Positions 26,414 through 34,905 of a stretch of DNA of 64,000 nt are shown here, in pieces (the stretch's first letter is position 1; each line of letters begins with the position of its first letter). The notes below the pieces were generated by a model that was given only the letters and a program-made list of their open reading frames with translations, was not told the DNA's origin and did no database searches. A program made the translations under genes and the position numbers. Source of the DNA: Pseudomonas izuensis (GTDB lineage: Bacteria; Pseudomonadota; Gammaproteobacteria; Pseudomonadales; Pseudomonadaceae); NCBI RefSeq assembly GCF_009861505.1, contig NZ_WTFT01000017.1, positions 62,001 through 126,000 of the forward strand, in the 5' to 3' direction.

Positions 26414-27385
26414 ATGTTGCCGCGCTTTCCTGCCGTCACCCGCTGCCTGTCTCTTGCCGCCCTGTGTGTGGCCGGTCCCGTTGCTGCATTGGAGTTTCCC
26501 CTGCCTCCGCCTGGTGAAGACATCATCGGCCAGGTGCAGGTGATCAAGGCCAAGTACGAAGATACTTTCGCCGACCTGGGCACCGCCTACGATCTTGGCT
26601 ACTCGGAAATGGTCGCGGCCAACCCGGGTGTCGATGCCTGGTTGCCGGGCGCCGGCACTGAAATCGTGTTGCCGACCCGCTTCATCCTGCCGCCGGGCCC
26701 GCGTGAAGGCATCGTCATCAACCTCGCCGAGTACCGTCTCTACTACTACCCGAAAGGCAAGAACGTGGTGTACACCTTCCCGCTGGGTATCGGCCGTGAA
26801 GGTTGGGGGTCGCCGATTGCCCACACCAGCATCACTGCCAAGACGCCGAACCCGACCTGGACGCCTCCAGCGTCGATCAAGGCCGAGCACGCGGCCGATG
26901 GTGATCCGCTGCCAAACGTAGTACCGGCAGGCCCGGATAACCCGCTGGGGCCGTTCAAGTTCACCCTGGGCACCCCGGGCTACCTGATCCATGGTTCGAA
27001 CAAGAAGTTCGGCATCGGCATGCGCACCAGCCACGGCTGCTTCCGCATGTTCAACAACAACGTGCTGGAAATGGCCGGCATGGTGCCGGTGGGTACGTCG
27101 GTTCGCATCATCAATGACCCGTACAAGTTCGGGGTGAGTGGCGGCAAGGTCTACCTGGAAGCGCACACGCCACTGGACGACAAGGGCAACCCGTCGGTGG
27201 TCGACAAGCACACCGCGGTGATCAACGCGATGCTCAAGCGTGAAGACATCACCAACAACTTGCGCATGAACTGGGATGTGGTGCGTGACGTCGTTGCTGC
27301 CGAAGACGGCTTGCCGGTGGAAATCGCCGTGCCGAACAATTCGGCGCCGATGGTCACGAGTGCACCGATCGATCCGCTGCAGTAA
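26414..27385 (+). CDS. L,D-transpeptidase (YkuD, ErfK/YbiS type)
   Basis: A 323-residue periplasmic protein. The signal peptide ends near GPVAA. Residues about 38-90 are a LysM-like peptidoglycan-binding segment (AYDLGYSEMVAANPGVDAWL). Residues about 98-235 are the YkuD domain with HGSNKKFGIG and SHGCFRM, nucleophile Cys209. Such enzymes link meso-diaminopimelate to Lys of Braun lipoprotein or to other stems. It is convergent with oprI, the lipoprotein it may anchor. The start at 26414 has AAGGA at good spacing. Two upstream ATGs lack this. Confidence 0.9.
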   Translation: MLPRFPAVTRCLSLAALCVAGPVAALEFPLPPPGEDIIGQVQVIKAKYEDTFADLGTAYDLGYSEMVAANPGVDAWLPGAGTEIVLPTRFILPPGPREGIVINLAEYRLYYYPKGKNVVYTFPLGIGREGWGSPIAHTSITAKTPNPTWTPPASIKAEHAADGDPLPNVVPAGPDNPLGPFKFTLGTPGYLIHGSNKKFGIGMRTSHGCFRMFNNNVLEMAGMVPVGTSVRIINDPYKFGVSGGKVYLEAHTPLDDKGNPSVVDKHTAVINAMLKREDITNNLRMNWDVVRDVVAAEDGLPVEIAVPNNSAPMVTSAPIDPLQ

Positions 27386-27397
27386 CGCTTGAAGAGA

Positions 27398-27431
27398 ACC
27401 CGCCGATGCTGGCTGCATCGGCGGGTTTTTT
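27398..27431 (+). terminator. Terminator of the L,D-transpeptidase gene
   Basis: The stem AACCCGCCGATGC/GCATCGGCGGGTT is followed by T residues. Confidence 0.92.
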
Positions 27432-27458
27432 TATGCCTGCACGAAACGGCGGGCAATA

Positions 27459-27488
27459 AAAAAGCCGACCCAATAATGGGTCGGCTTG
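27459..27488 (-). terminator. Terminator of oprI
   Basis: On the minus strand AAGCCGACCCA/TGGGTCGGCTT is followed by TTTTATT, about 20 bases after the oprI stop. Confidence 0.9.
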
Positions 27489-27508
27489 ATAACAATCCCG
27501 AAGGACTA

Positions 27509-27760
27509 TTACTTGCGGCTAGCTTTGTCCAGCATGCGCAGAGCACGCTCGTTAGCTTCGTCAGCAGTCTGTTGTGCTTTTTGAGCAGCAGCCAGAGCTT
27601 CATCAGCTTTACGGTAAGCTTCGTCTGCACGAGCCTGGGAGCGAGCTGCTGCGTCTTCAGTAGCGGTCAGACGTGCTTCGGTTTCTTTCGATGCGCTGCT
27701 GCAACCGGTAGCCAGAACTGCGGCCAGAGCCAGAGCAGAGAATTTCAGAACGTTGTTCAT
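27509..27760 (-). CDS. oprI: Major outer-membrane lipoprotein OprI (Lpp-like)
   Basis: An 83-residue lipoprotein. The signal ends in the lipobox LATGC, with lipidation at Cys20. The mature part is a single Ala-rich helix of repeated heptads (TEARLTATEDAAARSQARAD and following), and it ends in DKASRK, whose C-terminal Lys is the expected site of peptidoglycan attachment. AAGGGGAA precedes the start. It is a very highly expressed gene in Pseudomonas, with a strong promoter and terminator. The convergent L,D-transpeptidase may catalyse its cross-linking. Confidence 0.96.
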   Translation of the reverse strand: MNNVLKFSALALAAVLATGCSSASKETEARLTATEDAAARSQARADEAYRKADEALAAAQKAQQTADEANERALRMLDKASRK

Positions 27761-27827
27761 CGTGTTCCCCTTCAAGGACTTTCAATTAAGTGGCTGTCTC
27801 CTCAGATTGAGGAAATAGCCGGCGTAC

Positions 27828-27855
27828 ATACTACCCATTACTTGTCGTAAGTAAA
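27828..27855 (-). promoter_or_regulatory. Probable promoter of oprI
   Basis: On the minus strand TTTACT and TAGTAT are separated by 16 bases. The leader would be about 60 bases long. Confidence 0.5.
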
Positions 27856-28399
27856 CTGACGTAAAGCAAGAAGCAAAAAAAATTGTAGGCTTTGATTCTT
27901 TTTCGAGCAACTTTTAACTGCACTGTTTAAAAAATATTCAGCTGGGAGGCCCGAGATGAGCGAGCCGACCAGGAAAAGTTCCCCTGTGCTCGCAGCTCTT
28001 TTTCCGGTCTTGGCTAAAGTGTGTCTAGATGGATTCGTCTACACTTTTGTTCGGATTTTGCGCGACGCCTCTCATATCTTTCTCCATGTTGCGGTGACTT
28101 TAACAACGGGCGTTCGTCTCAAGTCTCAACATCCGGCAATGTTCAGGCGTTCGACCCTGGGAGACCACTGGTCGAGCCGTCCCTGCGTGATCCCGGGGCA
28201 GCACCCGCCAACCAGCATGATGACGAGCGCACCTTGAGCATTTCTGCCAATGGTGCCTACTATTTGTACGTGCTCGGTTGCGCGAGATCGGTGTAGCTCT
28301 TCTCGATGTCCATTCGGGCACGGGGTGGCGTAGATGTTCCTTCGCCGGAAAAACATCGGTAAGGTAGGGGTCGGAATTCAAGACCCGCGAGGAGTAGTG
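27856..28399. other. Long intergenic region of uncertain content
   Basis: About 540 bases with AT-rich patches and no firmly supported gene. It contains a doubtful ORF (27956-28237), and the leader of the acetyltransferase gene. Codon statistics are unlike the neighbours. Confidence 0.4.
27956..28237 (+). CDS. Doubtful 93-residue ORF
   Basis: It begins MSEPTRKSSPVLAALFPVLAK behind a good site (GGGAGG). The first half is hydrophobic and could be a membrane segment (CLDGFVYTFVRILRDASHIFL). The second half looks like random translation (RSTLGDHWSSRPCVIPGQHPP), which suggests a decayed gene or frameshift. Not recognised. Confidence 0.2.
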   Translation: MSEPTRKSSPVLAALFPVLAKVCLDGFVYTFVRILRDASHIFLHVAVTLTTGVRLKSQHPAMFRRSTLGDHWSSRPCVIPGQHPPTSMMTSAP

Positions 28400-28687
28400 A
28401 TGAGCGAGGCGTTGTCCATCCACCATGACCAGGCTGGTCATCAGTTCGAGACCAATGTGGACGGTCATCGTGCCTACCTGACTTATATGGATCTGGGGAA
28501 ACAGACCCTGGATATCTATCGCACATTTGTGCCCAACGCATTGCGCGGCCGTGGCATTGCCGCGGCACTGACCGAGAAGGCGCTGGAGTACGCCGAGGAA
28601 ATGGGCTACACAGTCATCCCATCGTGTTCCTACGTCGAGCGCTACATGGAGCGTCACCAGCGGCATGCGGCCAAGCTGAGTCAGTGA
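28400..28687 (+). CDS. Small GNAT-family N-acetyltransferase (YjdJ/NATD1 type)
   Basis: A 95-residue single-domain acetyltransferase. Acetyl-CoA binding is shown by ALRGRGIAAALTEKALEYAEE (RGRGIA loop), and the family-typical end is VIPSCSYVERYMERH with its conserved Cys. GAGGAG precedes the start. The protein or small-molecule substrate is unknown. It is convergent with the DAHP synthase gene and shares a terminator with it. Confidence 0.9.
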   Translation: MSEALSIHHDQAGHQFETNVDGHRAYLTYMDLGKQTLDIYRTFVPNALRGRGIAAALTEKALEYAEEMGYTVIPSCSYVERYMERHQRHAAKLSQ

Positions 28688-28708
28688 CTTTCAGCAAAAC
28701 GAACACAT

Positions 28709-28742
28709 AAAAAAACGCCGGGCACTGCCCGGCGTTTTTTTG
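28709..28742. terminator. Bidirectional terminator
   Basis: The stem AAAAAACGCCGGGC/GCCCGGCGTTTTTT is symmetrical and serves the acetyltransferase gene and the DAHP synthase gene, which converge here. Confidence 0.92.
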
Positions 28743-28769
28743 TCTGCGCTTTTTTACACTAAACGCCGA

Positions 28770-29846
28770 TCAGGTGCGATCGCGTTTAGGTAGCACATCC
28801 TTGAGCTTGGCATGCATGCTGCGCAAGGTGTTCTCGGTCGCGGTCCAGTCGATGCAGGCATCGGTGATCGACACGCCGTATTGCAAGTCGGCGAGGTCTT
28901 TCGGGATAGCCTGGCAGCCCCAGTTCAGGTGGCTTTCGACCATCAGGCCGATGATCGACTGGTTGCCTTCGAGGATCTGGTTGGCGACGTTTTCCATCAC
29001 CAGCGGTTGCAGGGCCGGATCCTTGTTGGAGTTGGCGTGGCTGCAATCGACCATGATGTTCGGCTTGATTTTGGCCTTGTTAAGCGCTTGCTCGCACAAG
29101 GCGACGCTGACCGAATCGTAGTTCGGCTTGCCGTTGCCGCCGCGCAGTACCACGTGGCCGTAGGCGTTGCCCTTGGTGGTCACGATCGACACGCCACCTT
29201 CCTGGTTGATACCCAGGAAACGGTGCGGGCTGGAAACCGATTGCAGGGCGTTGATGGCCACGGTCAGACCGCCGTCGGTGCCGTTCTTGAAGCCGACGGC
29301 CGAGGACAGGCCGGAAGCCATTTCACGGTGAGTCTGGGATTCGGTGGTGCGCGCGCCGATGGCCGACCAGCTGATCAAGTCCTGCAAATACTGCGGGGAG
29401 ATCGGGTCGAGGGCTTCGGTGGCGGTTGGCAGGCCCATTTCGGCCAGGTCCAGCAGCAATTGACGACCGATGTGCAAACCGTCCTGGATCTTGAACGAGT
29501 CATCCAGGTACGGATCGTTGATCAAGCCTTTCCAGCCGACGGTGGTGCGTGGCTTCTCGAAGTACACGCGCATGACCAGATACAGGGTATCGGACACTTC
29601 CGCGGCGAGCGCTTTCAGGCGCTCGGCGTATTCGTGGGCCGCCTTGATGTCGTGGATCGAGCAAGGCCCGATGACCACGAACAGACGGTGGTCGGTGCCA
29701 TCCAGAATGTTGCGAATGACTTCGCGGCCCTTGGTGACGGTGCGCAGGGCGGCGTCGCTCAGGGGGATGTCACGCTTGAGCTGATCGGGGGTGATCAGCG
29801 TCTCGTTGGAGGCGACGTTTAGGTCGTTGATCGGTAAATCAGCCAT
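28770..29846 (-). CDS. Class I DAHP synthase (shikimate pathway entry)
   Basis: A 358-residue 3-deoxy-7-phosphoheptulonate synthase of the AroF/G/H family. It condenses phosphoenolpyruvate with erythrose 4-phosphate. Conserved motifs are VVIGPCSIHD, MRVYFEKPRTTVGWKG, IGARTTESQTHRE, VGFKNGTDG and VDCSHANS. The regulatory N-terminal segment is normal length, so it should be feedback inhibited, but which amino acid cannot be read with certainty. It is one of two DAHP synthases here, the other being class II at 44.1-45.5 kb. Confidence 0.94.
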   Translation of the reverse strand: MADLPINDLNVASNETLITPDQLKRDIPLSDAALRTVTKGREVIRNILDGTDHRLFVVIGPCSIHDIKAAHEYAERLKALAAEVSDTLYLVMRVYFEKPRTTVGWKGLINDPYLDDSFKIQDGLHIGRQLLLDLAEMGLPTATEALDPISPQYLQDLISWSAIGARTTESQTHREMASGLSSAVGFKNGTDGGLTVAINALQSVSSPHRFLGINQEGGVSIVTTKGNAYGHVVLRGGNGKPNYDSVSVALCEQALNKAKIKPNIMVDCSHANSNKDPALQPLVMENVANQILEGNQSIIGLMVESHLNWGCQAIPKDLADLQYGVSITDACIDWTATENTLRSMHAKLKDVLPKRDRT

Positions 29847-30016
29847 CGTTTACTCGTCAGGTCACGGGTGCCGGCCGCCAGCGAACCCGCGCGGCGGAGC
29901 ACAGCAAATTAAGCGCGTCGGGGAGCCGAACCTTAGCGCGTTACACCGTGGCTCGACAATGGGCATGCGCCGCTTTAGCGGGCATTCTCGATGAATTCCC
30001 GGCCTTTGGGCGCGCC

Positions 30017-30493
30017 CTAATCCTGCATTGACTGTGCAAATGCCCGATGGACCCTGTCGTGGGAGAACTCGTCGGCATGCTCCTGAACCCATTCGAGGGC
30101 CAGGGCCTGAATCTCCTGCAGGTCTTCGTGAGCGTCGTGCTGGCGGCAATAACGCTCTATCTGACACACCTGCTCGCCCATCCGCGCACTGAACAGCGTC
30201 TGTTCGTCGAGAAAGGCAATACCTACCAGATAGCCATGCTTGCGTCGCAAGCACCAGGCTACATAGCCCAGAATGCGCATGTCGGGATTAAGCGTCGGCA
30301 TGCGCACTTCAAGCGCTGTGCCGTAGCGCCACGCGCGGTGATAATTGCAAGCCATGCCCCCGAGGCTGCTAGTGTGCAACTGGTGCCGCGAAATACACTC
30401 AGGTTTGAATAACGTTAATTCAACGGGCACATCGTCAGGATGAGGAATGAATCGTCCCATGAACACGGACTCCATGTGTCGGCCATCTGACAT
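30017..30493 (-). CDS. PilZ-like domain protein
   Basis: A 158-residue protein. The segment HTSSLGGMACNYHRAW resembles the second half of a PilZ c-di-GMP site (D/NxSxxG), but the preceding RxxxR is not clear, so cyclic-di-GMP binding is uncertain. It contains several Cys and ends in a helical segment. The start at 30493 has GGGGGAAAC upstream. A shorter start at 30460 (MGRFIPHPDDVPVEL) has GGAG nine bases upstream and would fit a typical PilZ N-terminus. The 5' part overlaps the divergent thioredoxin-like gene. Confidence 0.7.
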   Translation of the reverse strand: MSDGRHMESVFMGRFIPHPDDVPVELTLFKPECISRHQLHTSSLGGMACNYHRAWRYGTALEVRMPTLNPDMRILGYVAWCLRRKHGYLVGIAFLDEQTLFSARMGEQVCQIERYCRQHDAHEDLQEIQALALEWVQEHADEFSHDRVHRAFAQSMQD

Positions 30494-30845
30494 TGTTTCC
30501 CCCAGTATAGTGGTCGAATTGGAGCTGACCGATTTCGACGCCGACCAACGGCTGCTGACGATGAACGGTGTATCACTGGTTATTTTCACCAGCGTCGGTT
30601 GCTCAAGCTGCCGTTTTGCCCGTGAACAGTTGCCGGTGCTCGAACTGGCCGTCGATCGACTGTGCTGGATCGATGCCGGGAACAATGGCGGGGTGGTCGA
30701 GCGTTATCAGGTCTTTCATTTGCCGGCGCTGTTTGTGGTACGCGACGGTGAGTTCTTTGGGGCGTTGCATGCGCGCCTGACCGGCACCGAACTCAATCGG
30801 GCGATACGTCAGGCGTTGAGTCGAACAGCAGAGGAGTTGCCATGA
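30447..30845 (+). CDS. Thioredoxin-like protein with CxxC
   Basis: A 132-residue thioredoxin-fold protein. VIFTSVGCSSCRFAREQLP gives the redox pair CSSC near residue 53, and HLPALFVVRDGEFFG is the cis-Pro region. There is no signal peptide. The start at 30447 or 30459 overlaps antisense with the N-terminal codons of the divergent PilZ-like gene, so a later start may be real (ATG 30474 or GTG near 30511). The last four bases overlap the start of the PanE-like gene (ATGA), so the two are translated together. Confidence 0.75.
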   Translation: MNRPMNTDSMCRPSDIVSPSIVVELELTDFDADQRLLTMNGVSLVIFTSVGCSSCRFAREQLPVLELAVDRLCWIDAGNNGGVVERYQVFHLPALFVVRDGEFFGALHARLTGTELNRAIRQALSRTAEELP

Positions 30846-31798
30846 TGGGGGCAGTTGCCAAGCCGACGGTCGGTATTATCGGGACCGGTGCAATCGGCGG
30901 TTTCTACGGGGTGATGCTGGCGCGTGCCGGCTTCGATGTGCATTTTCTGTTGCGCAGCGAATTTTCCGCGGTGGCCGAGCGCGGGTTGCAACTTCACAGC
31001 GCCGTTCATGGCGCGCTGATGTTGAACCCGGTGCAAGCCTATTCGTCGGCCGAAGACATGCCGCCCTGTGACTGGTTGCTGGTGGGGGCGAAAACCACCA
31101 GCAACGCAGACCTCGCGCCGGCCATTCTTCAGGCCGCGGCGCCGAATGCCAAGATATTGCTGCTGCAAAACGGCCTGGACGTCGAGGACAGCCTGCGTGA
31201 GCTGCTGCCCGATTCGCTGCATGTGCTGGGCGGGCTTTGCTACATCTGCGTCCATCGCGAGGGGCCTGGCGTCGTCACCCATCAGGCGCTGGGTGCCGTG
31301 CATGTGGGCTACCACAGCGGTCCCGCCGCCGAAGGGCCGACACGCGCCGCGATTGTCGAGGAAGGCGTCGGGATGTTCCGTGTCGCCGGCATCGACTCCC
31401 AGGCTATGGCGAACCTGCACCAGGCGCGTTGGCAAAAACTGGTCTGGAATATCCCTTACAACGGTCTGTCGGTGTTGTTGGGGGCGAGCACCACGCCGTT
31501 GATGGCCGATACCGATACCCGCGAGCTGATCAAGGCACTGATGGCCGAAGTGGTGCAGGGGGCGATCGCCTGTGGTCATGAGGTGCCGGCGGGTTATGCC
31601 GAGCATTTGTTCAGGGTGACCGAGAAAATGCCCGACTACTGGCCGAGCATGTACCACGATTATCTGCACAAGCGACCGCTGGAGCTGGACGCCATTTACG
31701 CCCGGCCGCTGGCCGCCGCGAAGGCCGCGGGGTGTGAGATGCCGCGCATCGAGGCCCTGTATCGCAGTCTGGGTTTTATCGATCGACGCAACCGGTAA
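30842..31798 (+). CDS. panE: 2-Dehydropantoate 2-reductase (ApbA/PanE family)
   Basis: A 318-residue NADPH-dependent reductase. The N-terminal Rossmann motif VGIIGTGAIGGFYG is followed by LLQNGLDVED, and the C-terminal helical domain contains the family Lys in KLVWNIPYNGLSVLLG. The product (pantoate) is the vitamin B5 precursor. It could also act on other 2-keto acids. It follows the thioredoxin-like gene with a four-base overlap, and the nucleotidase begins 25 bases later, so the three form a probable operon. Confidence 0.9.
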   Translation: MMGAVAKPTVGIIGTGAIGGFYGVMLARAGFDVHFLLRSEFSAVAERGLQLHSAVHGALMLNPVQAYSSAEDMPPCDWLLVGAKTTSNADLAPAILQAAAPNAKILLLQNGLDVEDSLRELLPDSLHVLGGLCYICVHREGPGVVTHQALGAVHVGYHSGPAAEGPTRAAIVEEGVGMFRVAGIDSQAMANLHQARWQKLVWNIPYNGLSVLLGASTTPLMADTDTRELIKALMAEVVQGAIACGHEVPAGYAEHLFRVTEKMPDYWPSMYHDYLHKRPLELDAIYARPLAAAKAAGCEMPRIEALYRSLGFIDRRNR

Positions 31799-31823
31799 GT
31801 CGATCAACCTGAGAGGGAAGGGC

Positions 31824-32729
31824 ATGGCAAAGACTATCGACGACAAATTGGTGCTGGCGATTTCGTCGCGCGCATTGTTTGACCTGAGCGAAAGCCACAA
31901 GGTGTACCTGTCGAGTGGCGTCGAGGCCTACCGGCAGTATCAGATCGAGCATGAAGACGAAATCCTCGAACCCGGCGATGCCTTCCCTCTGGTGCAGAAA
32001 CTCCTCAACCTCAATGCCAGCCTCGGCCGTGCCCGTGTCGAGGTGATCCTGGTGTCGCGTAACAGCGCCGACACCGGCCTGCGCGTGTTCAATTCGATCC
32101 ATCACTATGGACTGGCCATTTCCCGTGCGGCGTTTGTCGGCGGGCGCAGTCCCTATCCGTACCTCAAGGCTTTTGGCTGCGACCTGTTTCTTTCCACCCA
32201 TGCCGAAGACGTGCGCAGTGCACTGGACGCGGGTTTTGCCGCGGCGACCATCCTGTCGGGAGGCGCCAGCCGCGCCGCCAGCGATGAATTGCGCATCGCT
32301 TTCGACGGCGATGCGGTGCTGTTTTCCGACGAGTCGGAGCGCGTGTACCAGGCCGGTGGTCTGGAAGCGTTTCAGGCCAGCGAACGCGAGGCGGCCCGGC
32401 AACCGTTGCGCGGTGGGCCATTCAAGGGCTTCCTGGCGGCCCTCAATCTGTTGCAGCGCGAGTTCCCGGATGGCGCCTGCCCGATCCGCACGGCGCTGGT
32501 GACGGCCCGCTCGGCACCGGCCCACGAACGGGTAATCCGCACCTTGCGCGAATGGGACATCCGGCTGGATGAATCGCTGTTCCTCGGTGGCCTGACCAAA
32601 TCGGCGTTTCTCGAAGCCTTCGCCGCCGATGTGTTTTTCGATGATCAGGCCGGTCACTGCGAGTTGGCCCGGGAAGTCGTCGCCACCGGCCATGTGCCCC
32701 ATGGCATAAGCAACGAGCAAAAGGTTTAA
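31824..32729 (+). CDS. 5'-Nucleotidase family protein (cN-I like)
   Basis: A 301-residue protein of the 5'-nucleotidase PF06189 family, related to cytosolic nucleotidase I. Early DDKLVLAISSRALFDL, then VILVSRNSADTGLRVFNSI, and a late VFFDDQAGHC with aspartates typical of a HAD phosphatase fold. It should dephosphorylate nucleoside monophosphates in the cytoplasm. GAGAGGGAAGGGC precedes the start. It lies 25 bases after panE. Confidence 0.88.
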   Translation: MAKTIDDKLVLAISSRALFDLSESHKVYLSSGVEAYRQYQIEHEDEILEPGDAFPLVQKLLNLNASLGRARVEVILVSRNSADTGLRVFNSIHHYGLAISRAAFVGGRSPYPYLKAFGCDLFLSTHAEDVRSALDAGFAAATILSGGASRAASDELRIAFDGDAVLFSDESERVYQAGGLEAFQASEREAARQPLRGGPFKGFLAALNLLQREFPDGACPIRTALVTARSAPAHERVIRTLREWDIRLDESLFLGGLTKSAFLEAFAADVFFDDQAGHCELAREVVATGHVPHGISNEQKV

Positions 32730-32823
32730 GCCCGCCGATCAACGCGTTGCGCAGGACGTCGTACTCCTCAAGGCACTGCTAAGCTGAATCAATCTCCGCC
32801 ATGTTGGCATTCGAGGAGGTCAT

Positions 32824-33327
32824 ATGATTCGCTCGATGCTCTATGCCACTGACCTCGGTCTGTACGCCCCTTTGGTGATGCAGCATGCCTTGGCATTGGC
32901 CCGGACATTCAATGCCGACCTGTACGTGGTGCACGCGGTTGAACCCATGGGGCTGTTCGCCGAGTCGGTGCTGCAAAGCTACCTCGATGAGCAGGCGTTG
33001 AACGAGTTCCACAGTCAGGGGCTGAACACCGTCATTGCCAGTATCGAGCAGCGGGTGCTCGACAGTTTTCGTGAAGAACTGGGGGGGGAGGGCGAGCACG
33101 ATCTGGAGCGGATCCAGGCGGTGCGGGTGCTGCAGGGCGATCCGTCGCAGGTGATTCTCGACCAGGCGCAGAAACTCTCCGTGGATTTGCTGATCGTAGG
33201 TAGTCATAGCCATGGTGCTGGCGCGGAAACGCCATTGGGCCGGACCGCCGCGCGTGTGTTGCAACTGTCGCAGGTGCCGGTTTACCTGGTGCCGCTGGTG
33301 CAGCGTCGTCGCCAGGGGGATCGCTAG
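32824..33327 (+). CDS. Universal stress protein (UspA family)
   Basis: A 167-residue UspA-fold protein. Start MIRSMLYATDLGLYAPLVMQHALALAR with the alpha1 segment, and an ATP-binding-like GSHSHGAGAETPLGRTAARVLQ near the C-terminus. GAGGAGGTCAT precedes the ATG. It is probably monocistronic and lies upstream of cysB. The role is stress survival. The exact ligand is unknown. Confidence 0.92.
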   Translation: MIRSMLYATDLGLYAPLVMQHALALARTFNADLYVVHAVEPMGLFAESVLQSYLDEQALNEFHSQGLNTVIASIEQRVLDSFREELGGEGEHDLERIQAVRVLQGDPSQVILDQAQKLSVDLLIVGSHSHGAGAETPLGRTAARVLQLSQVPVYLVPLVQRRRQGDR

Positions 33328-33439
33328 AACACGAATAGTGGCATTCTGATAAAAAGTTCTAGATTTATTCTTCAAACCATTAATATAGTTATATACCGTC
33401 GCTGATGCCCGTGGCGTCTATCTGCTTTGAGGGATTCAT

Positions 33440-34414
33440 ATGAAGCTTCAACAATTGCGCTACATCTGGGAAGTGGCGCACCACGACCTCAACGTTTCCG
33501 CTACAGCCCAAAGCCTTTACACCTCGCAACCGGGCATCAGTAAACAGATCCGCCTGCTGGAAGACGAATTAGGCGTCGAGGTGTTCGCCCGCAGCGGCAA
33601 GCACCTGACCCGCGTCACTCCGGCCGGCGAACGCATCATCACCACTGCCGGCGAAATCCTGCGCAAGGTTGAAAGCATCAAGCAGATCGCCCAGGAATTC
33701 TCCAACGAGAAGAAAGGCACCCTGTCGATCGCCACTACCCACACCCAGGCGCGTTATGCGTTGCCACCGGTGATCAGCAATTTCATCAAGCAATACCCGG
33801 ACGTTGCCCTGCACATGCACCAGGGGTCGCCGATGCAAATCGCCGAAATGGCGGCTGACGGCACGGTGGATTTCGCCATCGCCACTGAAGCGCTGGAGCT
33901 GTTCGGCGACCTGGTGATGATGCCGTGCTATCGCTGGAACCGCTGCGTGGTTGTGCCTCAGGGGCATCCGCTGACCAAACTGTCGAAGCTGACCCTCGAA
34001 GCCTTGGCCGAATACCCGATCGTGACTTATGTATTCGGTTTTACCGGCCGCTCGAAACTCGACGAAGCCTTCAGCCATCGTGGCCTGACGCCGAAAGTGG
34101 TGTTCACCGCGGCCGACGCCGACGTGATCAAGACATACGTGCGCCTGGGCCTGGGCGTGGGCATCGTGGCGAAAATGGCGGTCGATACCAAACTCGACAA
34201 CGACCTGGTGGTGCTCGATGCCAGCGAGTTGTTCGAGTCCAGCGTGACCAAGATCGGCTTCCGTCGCGGTACTTTCCTGCGTGGCTTCATGTGCGACTTC
34301 ATCGAGAAGTTCGCCCCGCACCTGACCCGCGAAGTCATGGCCAAGGCTATCCAGTGCCACAACAAGCAGGAACTGGAAGAACTGTTCGACGGCGTCGAAC
34401 TGCCGGTGCATTAA
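33440..34414 (+). CDS. cysB: LysR-type regulator CysB
   Basis: A 324-residue regulator of cysteine synthesis and sulfur uptake. The helix-turn-helix is NVSATAQSLYTSQPGISKQIRLLE, written here in parts (NVSATAQSLYTSQPG, SKQIRLLEDEL). The sensor domain includes the CysB-typical SIATTHTQARYALP and IVTYVFGFTGRSKLDEAF, which bind N-acetylserine and sulfate. Length and whole-chain pattern fit CysB well. The upstream stretch 33328-33439 is AT-rich (TAATATAGTTATATACC) and likely carries the autoregulated promoter. It ends six bases from the Gre-like gene on the other strand. Confidence 0.97.
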   Translation: MKLQQLRYIWEVAHHDLNVSATAQSLYTSQPGISKQIRLLEDELGVEVFARSGKHLTRVTPAGERIITTAGEILRKVESIKQIAQEFSNEKKGTLSIATTHTQARYALPPVISNFIKQYPDVALHMHQGSPMQIAEMAADGTVDFAIATEALELFGDLVMMPCYRWNRCVVVPQGHPLTKLSKLTLEALAEYPIVTYVFGFTGRSKLDEAFSHRGLTPKVVFTAADADVIKTYVRLGLGVGIVAKMAVDTKLDNDLVVLDASELFESSVTKIGFRRGTFLRGFMCDFIEKFAPHLTREVMAKAIQCHNKQELEELFDGVELPVH

Positions 34415-34420
34415 GCTTTC

Positions 34421-34903
34421 TTAAACAACCTCGGTGACAGCAAACTGTTGCCGAGCGCCCGCCACCAGAATCTCCACCTCATCGCCTTCGAACTTGCCCA
34501 GCAGGCCTTTGCCCAGCGGTGAGCGCGGGGTGATGACGGTAATGCTTTGCCCCACCAGATCGACTTTCAGGCCCGCCGCATCCGGTGCCAGAAACAGCCA
34601 CTGTTCGCGGCCCTTTTCGTCTTCCAGGCCGAGCAGCGCGCCGACTTCAATACCACGCCGTTCGTCATAAGGACGCAGGACCAGGTTTTGGCAAAGCGCC
34701 AGTGACTGCCGGATCTCTTCGACCCGCCTGGCTTGCCCGGCAGCCAGGTAGGACGCCTCCAGACCCAGCGTGTCGTACTTGTTTTCGGCGATGTTTTCTT
34801 CGTGGGTAGCGGTTTCGTAGGCGGTTTGCGCAGCGCGTTCGGCGATGTCGAGGTCGATGCGCAGCTTATCGAGAATCAGTTGGTGGACACTTTGTTTATT
34901 CAT
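34421..34903 (-). CDS. GreA/GreB-like transcription factor
   Basis: A 160-residue Gre-related protein. The N-terminal coiled coil contains a degenerate acidic tip (THEENIAENKYDTLGLEAS), and the C-terminal FKBP-like domain shows VGQSITVITPRSPLGKGLLGK. It is separate from GreB at 21.6 kb and probably binds the secondary channel of RNA polymerase, but it may not cleave RNA. The start lies three bases after the preceding gene's stop, and no other ribosome site is clear, so it appears coupled to that membrane protein. Confidence 0.82.
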   Translation of the reverse strand: MNKQSVHQLILDKLRIDLDIAERAAQTAYETATHEENIAENKYDTLGLEASYLAAGQARRVEEIRQSLALCQNLVLRPYDERRGIEVGALLGLEDEKGREQWLFLAPDAAGLKVDLVGQSITVITPRSPLGKGLLGKFEGDEVEILVAGARQQFAVTEVV

Positions 34904-34905
34904 GA

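Noticed and set aside
27956..28296. A frameshifted gene made from two overlapping plus-strand frames
   Set aside because: Neither part matches a family I know, and the join cannot be justified from sequence alone.
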